From positions 1-64,000 of the forward strand of contig JAKQLF010000177.1 of the NCBI GenBank assembly GCA_029567325.1: a DNA stretch of 64,000 bases. The letters are read 5' to 3'. The DNA comes from Bacteroidota bacterium (GTDB lineage Bacteria; Bacteroidota; Bacteroidia; Chitinophagales; Saprospiraceae). Below are positions 40,037-49,802 of this stretch, one piece after another. A program made the position numbers and the translations under genes. Below the pieces are notes generated by a model, which saw only the letters and a program-made list of their open reading frames with translations, was not told the origin of the DNA and ran no database searches. The first letter of the stretch is position 1. Each line of letters begins with the position of its first letter.

Positions 40037-41434
40037 TTACCCCAACAAAGTTTTCTTTGCCGCATCCAACAAAACCCTAGCTTCTGCTCCATTGGCAGCT
40101 TGCGCATATACTCTGAGAACAGGTTCTGTACCGCTTGCTCTGACCATGATCCACTCACCGTCACCTACAAAGAACTTGTGTCCGTCCAAGTTTTCATACA
40201 ATGTCACTGGTCTATCTCCAATGGATGTTATTTCACCATTTGCACATGCAGCCATGACGCTGTTTTTTATCTCATTGGTCAAGTGCAAATCATCGCGATC
40301 ACAATAGAAGCTTCCCACTTTTTCATAAACTTCGGCAATCAACTGTTTGATGGATTTGCCTGTCTTTGCCATAAACTCCATAACCATCAAGCCAATCCAT
40401 ACACCATCTCTTTCTGGAATGTGACCTTTCACTGCCAATCCACCGGACTCTTCACCACCTACAATCACATTTTCTTTGGTCATAATCTCAGCGATATACT
40501 TGAATCCAATCTTAGTGACCTCACATTCAAGACCATAAATCTCAGCTAACTTTTTCATCTTTTCAGTTACAGAAAAAGTGATGACCACTTTCCCCGTCTC
40601 TTTTTTATATTCAAACATATAATAAAGAAGTAAAAGCAAAATATGGTGAGAGTCTACAAAAACACCGTCTTCATCAAAAAGGCCAATTCTATCTGCATCC
40701 CCATCTGTAGCTAAGCCAAGATTGAGCGTTGAATCCTTTTTAAGTGCTTCTGTGAGCTCTGACAAATTACGTAGAATAGGCTCGGGAGCGGTTCCCATAA
40801 AGGAGGGATTATAATCACAATGCAAAAGCAATGCATCAGGAAACAATCTCCTTACTACATTTTGACCTGCTCCATACATAGCATCATAAGCCAATTTAAC
40901 ACCAGAATTTTTGATCAAATTAAGGTCAAAACTCTGCTCAACATGATCCATATACATGTTCTCCAGATCAATATATTCGACCAATCCTTTTTCCTTCAAT
41001 TCCTGAATGGATGGTAGGGTTGAGATTGCACTGTCTGGTATCATCGCTTCTACTTCTTCAATGTCAGAAGGACCACTTGGACCTCCAAATGACGATTTGA
41101 GTTTGAAACCATTGTAGGATGCTGGGTTGTGAGACGCGGTAATGACAATCCCCATATCACTTCCAGTTTTTACAACTGCCAAAGAAACCATTGGCGTAGA
41201 AGAAAAATTGGGTGATAAAAATACTTTTATTCCATGATCGCCAAATACTCTTGCTGCAACTTCAGAAAACATTTCCCCGGCAAATCTGCAGTCATAACCG
41301 ATAACTGCCTTTGTCATTTTCCTTTTGAGCATCCACTTGGCTGTGGCTTCAGATACTCTTTCTACGTTGTCTACAGTGTAATCTTTGGCAATTATAGCCC
41401 TCCAACCATCCGTCCCAAATTTAATTGTTGTCAT
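40037..41434 (-). CDS. Phosphoglucomutase / phosphomannomutase family protein
   Basis: TASHNPASYNGFK catalytic Ser loop; ATDGDADRIG metal-binding loop; GGEESGGLAVKGHIPERDG. Confidence 0.9.
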   Translation of the reverse strand: MTTIKFGTDGWRAIIAKDYTVDNVERVSEATAKWMLKRKMTKAVIGYDCRFAGEMFSEVAARVFGDHGIKVFLSPNFSSTPMVSLAVVKTGSDMGIVITASHNPASYNGFKLKSSFGGPSGPSDIEEVEAMIPDSAISTLPSIQELKEKGLVEYIDLENMYMDHVEQSFDLNLIKNSGVKLAYDAMYGAGQNVVRRLFPDALLLHCDYNPSFMGTAPEPILRNLSELTEALKKDSTLNLGLATDGDADRIGLFDEDGVFVDSHHILLLLLYYMFEYKKETGKVVITFSVTEKMKKLAEIYGLECEVTKIGFKYIAEIMTKENVIVGGEESGGLAVKGHIPERDGVWIGLMVMEFMAKTGKSIKQLIAEVYEKVGSFYCDRDDLHLTNEIKNSVMAACANGEITSIGDRPVTLYENLDGHKFFVGDGEWIMVRASGTEPVLRVYAQAANGAEARVLLDAAKKTLLG

Positions 41435-41473
41435 ACCAGGATTTGTTTGTTCGTTATTTTTAAAGCTTTTCTA

Positions 41474-41481
41474 TACTTTTG
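41474..41481 (+). promoter_or_regulatory. TAnnTTTG -7 box upstream of pcm
   Basis: TACTTTTG 18 bp upstream of ATG; TTTG words at 41442-41449 as possible -33. Confidence 0.45.
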
Positions 41482-41499
41482 ATGAATCAAAATTAATCT

Positions 41500-42162
41500 A
41501 TGCAAGATAGTTATATTCATAAAGGATTGCGAAAACAATTGGTAAAACTTTTACAAAATAAAGGGATAAATGATCCAAAAATTTTGGAAGGCTTTTTTGA
41601 AATACCCAGACATTTTTTTATTGAACAAGGATTCTCAGAATGGGCTTATAAAGACGTACCATTTAAAATAGATGCAGACCAAACCATATCACAACCTTAC
41701 ACCGTAGCCTTCATGACACAACTTCTTGAAATCAAAAAAGGAGATAAAATTCTAGAAATTGGCACTGGTTCTGGTTTTCAAGCTGCTTTGCTTGCTTATT
41801 GTGGTGCTAAAGTTTATACGATAGAAAGACACGAATCTTTATATGCCAAAACTCAAATCCTCTTGTCAAAACTGGGTTTTGATCAAGTAAGAATGCTATT
41901 AGGCGATGGTTTCGATGGAGCACCAAGATTTGCTCCATTTGATAAAATAATAGTTACCGCAGGTGCAACCGCAATTCCACAAAAATTAATGGGTCAATTA
42001 AAACTCAATGGCATGATGGTTATCCCAATTGGAATGGATGATGACGCTCAGATCATGTATAAAATTGTGAAAAATAATGAAAATAGCTATTCTCAATCGA
42101 CGCATGGCAATTTTAAATTTGTGCCATTTTTGCCCGGCGTAGAGAGAAAATTGAAGTTGTAA
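41500..42162 (+). CDS. pcm: Protein-L-isoaspartate O-methyltransferase
   Basis: TISQPYTVAFMTQLLEIKKGDKILEIGTGSGFQAALLAY; VTAGATAIPQKLMGQLK. Confidence 0.92.
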   Translation: MQDSYIHKGLRKQLVKLLQNKGINDPKILEGFFEIPRHFFIEQGFSEWAYKDVPFKIDADQTISQPYTVAFMTQLLEIKKGDKILEIGTGSGFQAALLAYCGAKVYTIERHESLYAKTQILLSKLGFDQVRMLLGDGFDGAPRFAPFDKIIVTAGATAIPQKLMGQLKLNGMMVIPIGMDDDAQIMYKIVKNNENSYSQSTHGNFKFVPFLPGVERKLKL

Positions 42163-42292
42163 AATAAATTTTATATAAATCGTGTAAAAATTTTTGATTA
42201 TTGCCAAATCGGTAAATTTATTACATAAAATATATAAATAATTTTTTGGATTTTTTCTTCTTAATTTAAAAAATTATTATACTTTTGTTGCA

Positions 42293-42403
42293 TAGTATTC
42301 TTATAGTGCCGTCCCCCTGGGGATACCTTTACCCGCAAAAAGCCAAGCCCTATGAATAAAGCTTAGTACTTGCCCTGGTAGGAGGGTAGGTACTTTGTTT
42401 TTT
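42293..42403 (+). ncRNA. Candidate structured small RNA (possibly 6S / Bacteroidales-1-like; family not established)
   Basis: GC-rich island in very AT-rich spacer; TACTTTTG box at 42280-42287; terminal hairpin AGTAC-ttg-CCCT-ggtagg-AGGG-tag-GTACT (42365-42394) followed by TTGTTTTTTA. Confidence 0.5.
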
Positions 42404-42482
42404 ATAGCCCTTAGCAACCTAATTTCTTTGACTTTCCATTATAACTATTTGTTTATTATAGTGTTTATGTACATATTATGGC

Positions 42483-42848
42483 ATGATTTGTGCAATATTT
42501 TTACCTGTGGACATTAGAAATATAAATAAGAAGCATTACTACGAGATTGACATGTATTACAGGTCTCAGTATGGTATTTCTTCTCAATTGACTAAGTATG
42601 AAAATTTGGTCTTCCACATTGATGTTGTCATTTCCAATCCGATTTACAGGTCATATGCTTCAGTTGCCGCTGAAATTGGATATATGTGGAAGCAAAATGT
42701 CAAAGAACTCAAATCATCTATTGGTTGTAAAATCAATTTTGTCGACGGCCATAAAAATCCTATGAATTTGGCACTGTATCAGGAATCAATCAGTGTAAAT
42801 TATGATGCCAGAAAAGGTATCATTTTCCATAAGAATTATCTCAACTAG
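42483..42848 (+). CDS. Hypothetical protein
   Basis: 121-aa intact ORF, no recognisable domain; plausible codon usage. Confidence 0.5.
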   Translation: MICAIFLPVDIRNINKKHYYEIDMYYRSQYGISSQLTKYENLVFHIDVVISNPIYRSYASVAAEIGYMWKQNVKELKSSIGCKINFVDGHKNPMNLALYQESISVNYDARKGIIFHKNYLN

Positions 42849-42898
42849 TCTTTTGCTTTTTTATCGATTTATGTTAGCTTGCTTGTTCATTTTGATAT

Positions 42899-43390
42899 AT
42901 GATGTTCAATAAATGCCTTATCTGCTTGTTTCTATTTACTTCTAGTATGCTTTTGAGTCAAAAATATCTCCAACTCGAAACTATCAATGATCCACAAACA
43001 TTAAAGTTTTCGGAAAATGATAAATTGACTTTCCGCTCTATTTCTCTTCCAGATTGGCAATCACGCCGAATAGAAAGATTGGTAATTCCTGATAGTTTAG
43101 TAATCTTTAATGATGGCTTTATGAAACTGGATCAATTTGATGCCATCCAAACGAATAGGCCTATTGTAGGCATTGCCGGCAAAGGTTTTATGACTTTTGG
43201 TGTTGCATGGGGAGTTTTTGGTATTATAGACGAACTTTACAATCCTGGCAAACAGATAGACACAAAAACAGTTGTTATAGGCTCTACATCATTTTTAGTT
43301 GGGTATGGATTGCAGAAGCTTTTTTACAAACGTACACATAAGTTGGGCAAACGTTACAGGTTGCGTTTACTGGATTTATCTATAAAGTAG
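42899..43390 (+). CDS. Hypothetical protein with N-terminal signal/TM and glycine-rich hydrophobic segment
   Basis: 163-aa ORF starting MMFNKCLICLFLFTSSMLLSQ. Confidence 0.6.
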   Translation: MMFNKCLICLFLFTSSMLLSQKYLQLETINDPQTLKFSENDKLTFRSISLPDWQSRRIERLVIPDSLVIFNDGFMKLDQFDAIQTNRPIVGIAGKGFMTFGVAWGVFGIIDELYNPGKQIDTKTVVIGSTSFLVGYGLQKLFYKRTHKLGKRYRLRLLDLSIK

Positions 43391-43749
43391 AAACTCTTAA
43401 TTATCACTAGTTCGAAAGAAAAAAGAATGGTAATAAGAGGCATTTACTTATCAAATCCTGTCACTTTCAAATGCTTCATTATTGCTTTTCAATAACAAGA
43501 AAATTTTCTTTTTTCCCCATTTATTATTTCAAAATTCGGGATTAAAGCTAACTTCAAAAGAGCTGAAAGTATTTTTCCACGTGGTTAAAGATTGTTGCCA
43601 TCTATTATGAAGTTTCGTCTCTCGTCTTTCATTTCTCGCCCAAAGAATATTTAAATTTACTTTCGAACTATTGAGATTAACCATTTCTATTGCTAAATCT
43701 GACTCTGCCTTAAAGTCTCAGACAAACCAAATCATACAGACATTAAAAT

Positions 43750-43783
43750 AAAAAGTATAGCAATTCACACTGCTATACTTTTT
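43750..43783. terminator. Terminator downstream of the OmpA-family gene
   Basis: AAAAAGTATAGCA attcacac TGCTATACTTTTT, perfect 13-bp stem. Confidence 0.9.
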
Positions 43784-43813
43784 TAAATATCGTTTTACCG
43801 GAGCGGAATTTAT

Positions 43814-45904
43814 CTAGTTTCTTGATCTTTTTCTTTCTCTTGGCGGTGCTTGAACTGGAGTACTCGGTGTTATAGGACTCACTTCACTACTCTGCTCGCC
43901 CGCTCCATCAAAATTGGATTTCTTGATTTTAATGGTCGTAGGACCTGCGATGATCTTAAATTCAGTCCTTCTATTTTGTCTATGCTCATCATCTGTACAC
44001 CTTACACCATTTTTACATTTATTGAGGATTACACTTTCTCCATAACCAACTGCTTTGATACGATCTGCAGCAATCCCTTCATTAGTAAGCCAATCCCTGG
44101 CAGACTCAGCTCTTTTTTGAGAAAGCTTTTGGTTGTATGCATTTTCACCTTGAGCATCTGTGTGAGATCCCAATTCAATGACCATATCAGGATATTCAAT
44201 CATCAATTCTTCGATATAAGATAGATCTTGCTCTGCATCGGGTAAAATGTCCCATTTATCCAAGTCATAATATATATTATTGAGCCTGATTGGCTCATTT
44301 CTACCTACTTCAGACATATCCGCGTCTGCTGGCTTAGGCTTCAACATAAATTTTTTCCTCACTGTATAGTCATCTATGATGCCAACAGTATTGAATACAG
44401 CTGTATCTGGATAAAATCCTTCTCTGGAAACCACAACTTTGTAATTTCTTTCTGGCTCAAGTGAGAAAGAAAAATCCACTGCCTTTGGATTACTTTTAGT
44501 ATCTGGATACCCTCCCAAAGTCAAATCATAAACTTCAACGGTGGCGCCTTCTAAAGGTCCCTTATCGTTGGTGACTTCAGTAAATAAGTCAATAACCAAC
44601 TCTTTGATTGCAAAACCATATATATCGTCACAGCAAGTTTCGCTAGCTTTCATTTTGAGCTTACCTTTGAAGGGGCGATTAGAAACAATAAAGCCGCGCT
44701 TCCCACTTGGATCTATTCTCAAAAACATATCATCATACGAAGAATTGTATTGATATCCCATATTTACAGGGTCTTCCCACTTACTGCCATTCCAAGTAGC
44801 ATAAAACAAATCAAAGCCACCCATACCTGGTTGCCCGTTGGTACTGTAGTATAAAGTTCCTTCCTTATAAAATGGAGAAATCTCATCCTGTTTGGTATTA
44901 ACTACGGGTCCCAAATTTACAGGGAGCCCAAAATCATCACCATTCATTTCTGAATAAAACAAGTCAAATCCTCCTTCACTTCCAGGTCTATTGGAAGAAA
45001 AAAACAAAACTTTTTTGCCAAATAATTCTCCCTCAAATGGGTGTTTATTGAGAAAATCGCCATTTAAGATTCCAATATCAGTCGCAGCACTCCAATTGCG
45101 ATCCCTAAAATACGAGATATAAATTCTAGAGGTCTCAATGCCGTTTGCTTCCAAAGTAGCTCTGGTAAAATACATTTTCCTTCCATCGCTGCTAAATGAA
45201 ACACCTCCACTATTAAATCCCGCTCTGTTTACATTGTCTGCAAGAGCTTGGGGTTTTTCATATTCACCTTTATCATTGAGCGCAGCTTTAAAAAGTTTCG
45301 CTTCATAGTCGCCTTCTTTGCCATCAAGTACAATTTCCTTACGAGCATTGAAGGAAGAATAATATAACTCACCATCTGGTCCAATAGCAGGAGCTGATTC
45401 CGCAGAACCTGAATTGACTTTTCCAGGCACCAAGCCCACGACAACCTCCAAATTATTTTCATATTTGTCGAGCATATCAATACCTGCCTTTTCTCGCAAG
45501 ATTAAAGCCTTAAGACTATCAGTGGTTAAGGCACTTCCAAGTATCAATTCATATTCTGCAAGAGCTTCTTTATACTTACCTTGATATTTATAAACACTTG
45601 CTAATGCAGGTCTGATATCTTCAAATTCTTTCTCCTTATCTCTTTTGAGCAACCTGGTATATATCTGCTCTGCTCTTCTATAATCCCTTGCCAAAACATA
45701 CAAATCAGCCATAGCTACCTGTAAATTAGGATCTTTACTTTCATCATAAGCTTTATCAAACCAATCAATTGCATTGTAATAATCTCCAGCTTTGGCTGAC
45801 ATATCAGCTACTTTCAACTTAGTCTCATACGTGACAGTCGTCCGCGGTTGGGCAAAAAGATTCACAAAGTATAAACAAGCTATTATGCTCAAAAAAAACT
45901 TCAT
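43814..45904 (-). CDS. OmpA-family protein with TPR and PD40/WD40-like repeats (T9SS/gliding-associated PorE-like architecture)
   Basis: TPR N-terminus, GLYYSS/FFSSNRPGSEGGFDLFYS PD40 repeats, C-terminal OmpA IELGSHTDAQGENAYNQKLSQKRAESARDWL. Likely start MKFFLSIIACLYFVNLFAQ rather than 45952. Confidence 0.87.
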   Translation of the reverse strand: MKFFLSIIACLYFVNLFAQPRTTVTYETKLKVADMSAKAGDYYNAIDWFDKAYDESKDPNLQVAMADLYVLARDYRRAEQIYTRLLKRDKEKEFEDIRPALASVYKYQGKYKEALAEYELILGSALTTDSLKALILREKAGIDMLDKYENNLEVVVGLVPGKVNSGSAESAPAIGPDGELYYSSFNARKEIVLDGKEGDYEAKLFKAALNDKGEYEKPQALADNVNRAGFNSGGVSFSSDGRKMYFTRATLEANGIETSRIYISYFRDRNWSAATDIGILNGDFLNKHPFEGELFGKKVLFFSSNRPGSEGGFDLFYSEMNGDDFGLPVNLGPVVNTKQDEISPFYKEGTLYYSTNGQPGMGGFDLFYATWNGSKWEDPVNMGYQYNSSYDDMFLRIDPSGKRGFIVSNRPFKGKLKMKASETCCDDIYGFAIKELVIDLFTEVTNDKGPLEGATVEVYDLTLGGYPDTKSNPKAVDFSFSLEPERNYKVVVSREGFYPDTAVFNTVGIIDDYTVRKKFMLKPKPADADMSEVGRNEPIRLNNIYYDLDKWDILPDAEQDLSYIEELMIEYPDMVIELGSHTDAQGENAYNQKLSQKRAESARDWLTNEGIAADRIKAVGYGESVILNKCKNGVRCTDDEHRQNRRTEFKIIAGPTTIKIKKSNFDGAGEQSSEVSPITPSTPVQAPPRERKRSRN

Positions 45905-45973
45905 TTTATTATTTTTATGTCTAATCATGATATGGATTGACTTCAATTTCATTCTATTTATCTAATGATATAA

Positions 45974-47044
45974 CTACAATCGGGGACACGTTATTATTGG
46001 ATCTGGTTTTGGTGTTTTCTTGATGATTCCAATATAACTCACACCAAATTCTATAGCATTTTGAATGCCTGAAGCATTAGCATATCCTGCAAGTGGAATA
46101 TCGTAAGCAAATCCTGCCTTGATGCTTTTATATTCAGCCCCAAGTAAAACTTGCGCTGATACAGTACCGGTTCTTGCACCCAGACCAGCTTTTACCACTA
46201 GTGGTTTCTCAGCTTTTAATTTATACCCAGCAACAAAATGACCAGATGCTTCAAAACCACTACCCTGACTTTGTATAATAAGTCCAGGCTCAATACTCAT
46301 TTGTCTATTGATGGATCCTTCATAGGTTGCAAATGCCGTTATCCGCATAGGTACATTATAATTATTTTGGAAAGCCGCATTTTCTTTTAAAAAATGGGCA
46401 AAAGCTGCTCCCAATATTAACTGTCCTTGTTTAGTTCTATTTGTGAAACTCAGGCCTCCAACCCAGTCTCCATAACTCTTTTCTACTGCTGGTGCTCCAC
46501 TGCCTCCGCCTTGTCCACTTGCGGCCGATTGTTGCAATCTTACTAGATCTGGGTCTGTTCTGTTGCCATTGAGTAGAATATTGGTGATATCAGTTCCAGT
46601 TGGTACATTGATTCTCCTAGATACACCTGTTCTTTGTGCTCCAATTGAAAATATTCTGGTTTGATTTTTATCTAATGACAAATGATAGGTAAGACCCATT
46701 CTGGAATAGGTGTCTGAAAATTTAAAAAGGCCTCTACTATCTCGATCGAATGAAAAACCTGCCCCTACCCAGTCTTGTTTCCTAATACCTCTGATCACAG
46801 GTACGTCAATCCCCGCCTCGATGGTACTGTATCCTTGTACTCCCGAATTTTGATATTGGTCCCTATACACTCCCGAAACTCTATAGGATCCAGCAAACAA
46901 GCCGTTGAGCGCCGGGTTAATGGATTGGGGTGCAAATTCAAAATAAGTAAAGTGAATATCTTGACCAAAACCGTTGACCAGTGGCAAAACAAAAATGAAA
47001 AGCAGCAATAACTTCAGTTTTCCAATCATATTTGAATGTTTCAA
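45974..47044 (-). CDS. PorP/SprF family type IX secretion system membrane protein
   Basis: GQDIHFTYFEFAPQSINPALNGLFAGSYRVSGVYRDQY signature; beta-barrel pattern. Confidence 0.92.
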   Translation of the reverse strand: MKHSNMIGKLKLLLLFIFVLPLVNGFGQDIHFTYFEFAPQSINPALNGLFAGSYRVSGVYRDQYQNSGVQGYSTIEAGIDVPVIRGIRKQDWVGAGFSFDRDSRGLFKFSDTYSRMGLTYHLSLDKNQTRIFSIGAQRTGVSRRINVPTGTDITNILLNGNRTDPDLVRLQQSAASGQGGGSGAPAVEKSYGDWVGGLSFTNRTKQGQLILGAAFAHFLKENAAFQNNYNVPMRITAFATYEGSINRQMSIEPGLIIQSQGSGFEASGHFVAGYKLKAEKPLVVKAGLGARTGTVSAQVLLGAEYKSIKAGFAYDIPLAGYANASGIQNAIEFGVSYIGIIKKTPKPDPIITCPRL

Positions 47045-47306
47045 ATGAATATAGTTGAAATCAAAGATATAATAGAAATTTGATTGAGCAAATTTGTTAA
47101 TGGTAAGGATAAATACTATTTGTCTAAAAGGACTATTTTAGATTGGCTGATATGCTGAGGATGCTTTCTTTTGGGCAAATTTTTTATAACACTGGACTAT
47201 TATTAATTCAATATTTTACATTTTACTAAGCGAAGACTTTCATCATCCCTATTCAATTTCAATAACTTGATAAAATGTTAAGTATATTTGTAAAAATGTC
47301 TGAGAC

Positions 47307-47843
47307 ATGATCGCACATAAATACCTTCCATCATACACTTACGAAGACTACTTACATTGGGAAGGTAGATGGGAATTGATTGATGGTATCCCATTTGCCA
47401 TGAGTCCTATGCCTAGTCCTTCACATCAAAAAATTTCTGGAAATTTACATTATACTTTTTTGAATGTATTAAAAAATAAAAATACATGTAGGTGTGATGT
47501 TTATCAACCCATAGACCTTAAGATATCCGAGCAAACCATTGTAAATCCTGATTTGCTCATTGTTTGTAAGCCCATTATAAAACAATTTTTGGATTTCCCT
47601 CCTGAATTGGTTGTCGAAATTCTTTCCCCTTCAACTGCTGTCAAAGATCGCACTACAAAATATGACTTGTATGAAGCATTCAAAATCAAATACTACCTCA
47701 TCATAGACATAGACAAAAACCTTATACAAACTTTTGAATTGAGTGCCGACGGAAAATATGAAATGCGACCCAGCTCTAATCAAACTTTTGAATTTAATGA
47801 GGGCTGCAAAATAGAGGTTGATTTGAGTGGTATCTTTGGTTGA
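47307..47843 (+). CDS. Uma2 family (DUF820) endonuclease-like protein
   Basis: YTYEDYLHWEGRWELIDGIPFAMSPMPSPSHQKIS; VNPDLLIVCKP; PELVVEILSPSTAVKDRTTKYDLYEAFKIKYYLIID. Confidence 0.9.
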   Translation: MIAHKYLPSYTYEDYLHWEGRWELIDGIPFAMSPMPSPSHQKISGNLHYTFLNVLKNKNTCRCDVYQPIDLKISEQTIVNPDLLIVCKPIIKQFLDFPPELVVEILSPSTAVKDRTTKYDLYEAFKIKYYLIIDIDKNLIQTFELSADGKYEMRPSSNQTFEFNEGCKIEVDLSGIFG

Positions 47844-47920
47844 AAGATTCATTATCCATATTAATCAAGAAGTAAATAAACATTAAGTATTTCTTAGGCA
47901 CCTTGCAAATAAATATTGCT

Positions 47921-47928
47921 TAATTTTG
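47921..47928 (+). promoter_or_regulatory. TAnnTTTG -7 box immediately upstream of mnmG
   Basis: TAATTTTG ends 7 nt before the ATG at 47936. Confidence 0.5.
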
Positions 47929-47935
47929 CGCCACG

Positions 47936-49801
47936 ATGTTTCCAGAATATGATGTAATAGTGGTCGGAGCTGGCCACGCCGGTTGTGAAGCAGCAGTAGC
48001 AGCGGCAAATATGGGCTCTAAAGTGCTTTTAGCAACTATGAATATGCAGACCATCGCACAGATGTCATGCAATCCTGCTATGGGCGGAGTAGCTAAGGGA
48101 CAAATTGTCCGTGAAATTGATGCTTTGGGCGGATATAGTGGTATTGTCACTGATCACTCTTTGGTTCAATTCAGGATGCTCAACTTGAGCAAAGGCCCTG
48201 CTATGTGGAGTCCTCGTGCACAAAGTGACCGCATGCTTTTTGCTTCTAAGTGGAGGGAAATGTTGGAAGCTCATGAAAATATAGACTTTTGGCAGGAAAT
48301 GATCAAAGGTTTGATTGTAAAAGACGGTGTATGTAAAGGCGTCATCACAGGACTTGGTTTAGAAATTAAATCAAAGGCGGTGGTCTTGACCAATGGTACT
48401 TTCCTCAATGGTATCATCCACATCGGGGAGAAACAACTCGGTGGAGGACGTGCGGGTGAAAAAGCTGCAACTGGCATAACCGAACAACTTGTAGAGCTGG
48501 GTTTTGAAGCTGGTCGAATGAAGACTGGTACTCCTCCAAGAATTGATGGACGCTCACTCAATTATGATCGGATGGAAGAACAGAAAGGGGATGAAATTCC
48601 AGGTAAGTTCTCTTATACCGATACGCCCAAAGTTACCAAACAATTGTCTTGTTATATAACTCATACCCATCAGGCTGTGCACGATATGTTGCGCACCGGT
48701 TTTGACCAATCTCCAATGTTTAATGGAAGAATAAGAGGCTTAGGGCCTCGTTATTGTCCAAGCATTGAAGACAAGATTGATCGATTCTCGGACAAAGATG
48801 GGCATCAACTTTTTGTTGAACCTGAAGGTTGGAATACCTGCGAGATCTATGTGAATGGTTTTTCATCTTCCCTACCAGAAGACGTACAGTACAAGGCTTT
48901 GAGGTTGGTTCCTGGTTTTGAAGACATGAAAATGTTCCGTCCTGGCTATGCCATAGAGTATGATTATTTCCCCCCTACTCAACTGAAATTAAACTTAGAG
49001 ACACATCTGGTAAAACATTTATTCTTCGCTGGCCAAATTAATGGAACTACCGGTTATGAAGAGGCTGGCAGTCAGGGCTTGATGGCTGGTATAAATGCTC
49101 ACTTGTCTATAAATGATCTCCCACCTTTCATACTCAAACGATCTGAGGCTTATATTGGAGTTTTAATTGATGACTTAGTCAATAAGGGTACCAAAGAACC
49201 GTATAGAATGTTTACCTCTAGAGCAGAATATAGGATTTTACTGAGACAAGACAACTCTGACATCAGACTTACTCCACTTGCCAACGCAATTGGTATGAAG
49301 TATTTAGATGAGCGCATGGATGCAGTAAAAATTAAGGAAGAGAGCATTTCAAAAGTGATCAAATACTTTGAACAAACTAGCGTTGAACCTGATTTAATAA
49401 ATCCTTTCCTAGCATCTATACAATCCGCTCCATTGCGTCAAAAAATGAAAGCGATTACTGTCCTTTCCAGGCCAGATGTGGGCATCTCTGCAATGAGAGC
49501 TGCACTGCCTATTTTTGATGCTGAATTAAGTCAGCATTCTGAAGAAAGTCTTGTTTCTGCCGAAATCGCTATGAAATATGCAGGTTATATTGAAAAAGAA
49601 CAAGAAATGGTAGATAAAATTGAAAGACTTGAGTCAGTAAAACTCAAAGAAGGTATCAATTACCATGGTTTAGTTTCGCTTTCAGCTGAAGCAAAAGAAA
49701 AATTGTCTAAAATGAAGCCACAGACTATCGGCCAGGCTAGCAGAATTTCTGGAATTACTCCTTCAGATATCTCTGTATTACTCGTGCATGTCGGTAGATA
49801 A
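47936..49801 (+). CDS. mnmG: tRNA uridine-5-carboxymethylaminomethyl modification enzyme MnmG/GidA
   Basis: YDVIVVGAGHAGCEAAVAAANMGSKVLLATMN; CNPAMGGVAKGQIVREIDALGG; GQINGTTGYEEAGSQGLMAGINA. Confidence 0.97.
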   Translation: MFPEYDVIVVGAGHAGCEAAVAAANMGSKVLLATMNMQTIAQMSCNPAMGGVAKGQIVREIDALGGYSGIVTDHSLVQFRMLNLSKGPAMWSPRAQSDRMLFASKWREMLEAHENIDFWQEMIKGLIVKDGVCKGVITGLGLEIKSKAVVLTNGTFLNGIIHIGEKQLGGGRAGEKAATGITEQLVELGFEAGRMKTGTPPRIDGRSLNYDRMEEQKGDEIPGKFSYTDTPKVTKQLSCYITHTHQAVHDMLRTGFDQSPMFNGRIRGLGPRYCPSIEDKIDRFSDKDGHQLFVEPEGWNTCEIYVNGFSSSLPEDVQYKALRLVPGFEDMKMFRPGYAIEYDYFPPTQLKLNLETHLVKHLFFAGQINGTTGYEEAGSQGLMAGINAHLSINDLPPFILKRSEAYIGVLIDDLVNKGTKEPYRMFTSRAEYRILLRQDNSDIRLTPLANAIGMKYLDERMDAVKIKEESISKVIKYFEQTSVEPDLINPFLASIQSAPLRQKMKAITVLSRPDVGISAMRAALPIFDAELSQHSEESLVSAEIAMKYAGYIEKEQEMVDKIERLESVKLKEGINYHGLVSLSAEAKEKLSKMKPQTIGQASRISGITPSDISVLLVHVGR

Positions 49802-49802
49802 A

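Noticed and set aside
40100-40549. 149-aa + strand ORF opposite the phosphohexomutase
   Set aside because: Antisense to a strongly supported enzyme gene; no recognisable motif.
43850-44224. 124-aa + strand ORF opposite the OmpA gene
   Set aside because: Antisense to the conserved OmpA domain; shadow ORF.
47307-47843. Uma2-family protein as sign of a transposon or defence island
   Set aside because: Solitary Uma2/DUF820 genes are common; no neighbouring mobile or defence genes.
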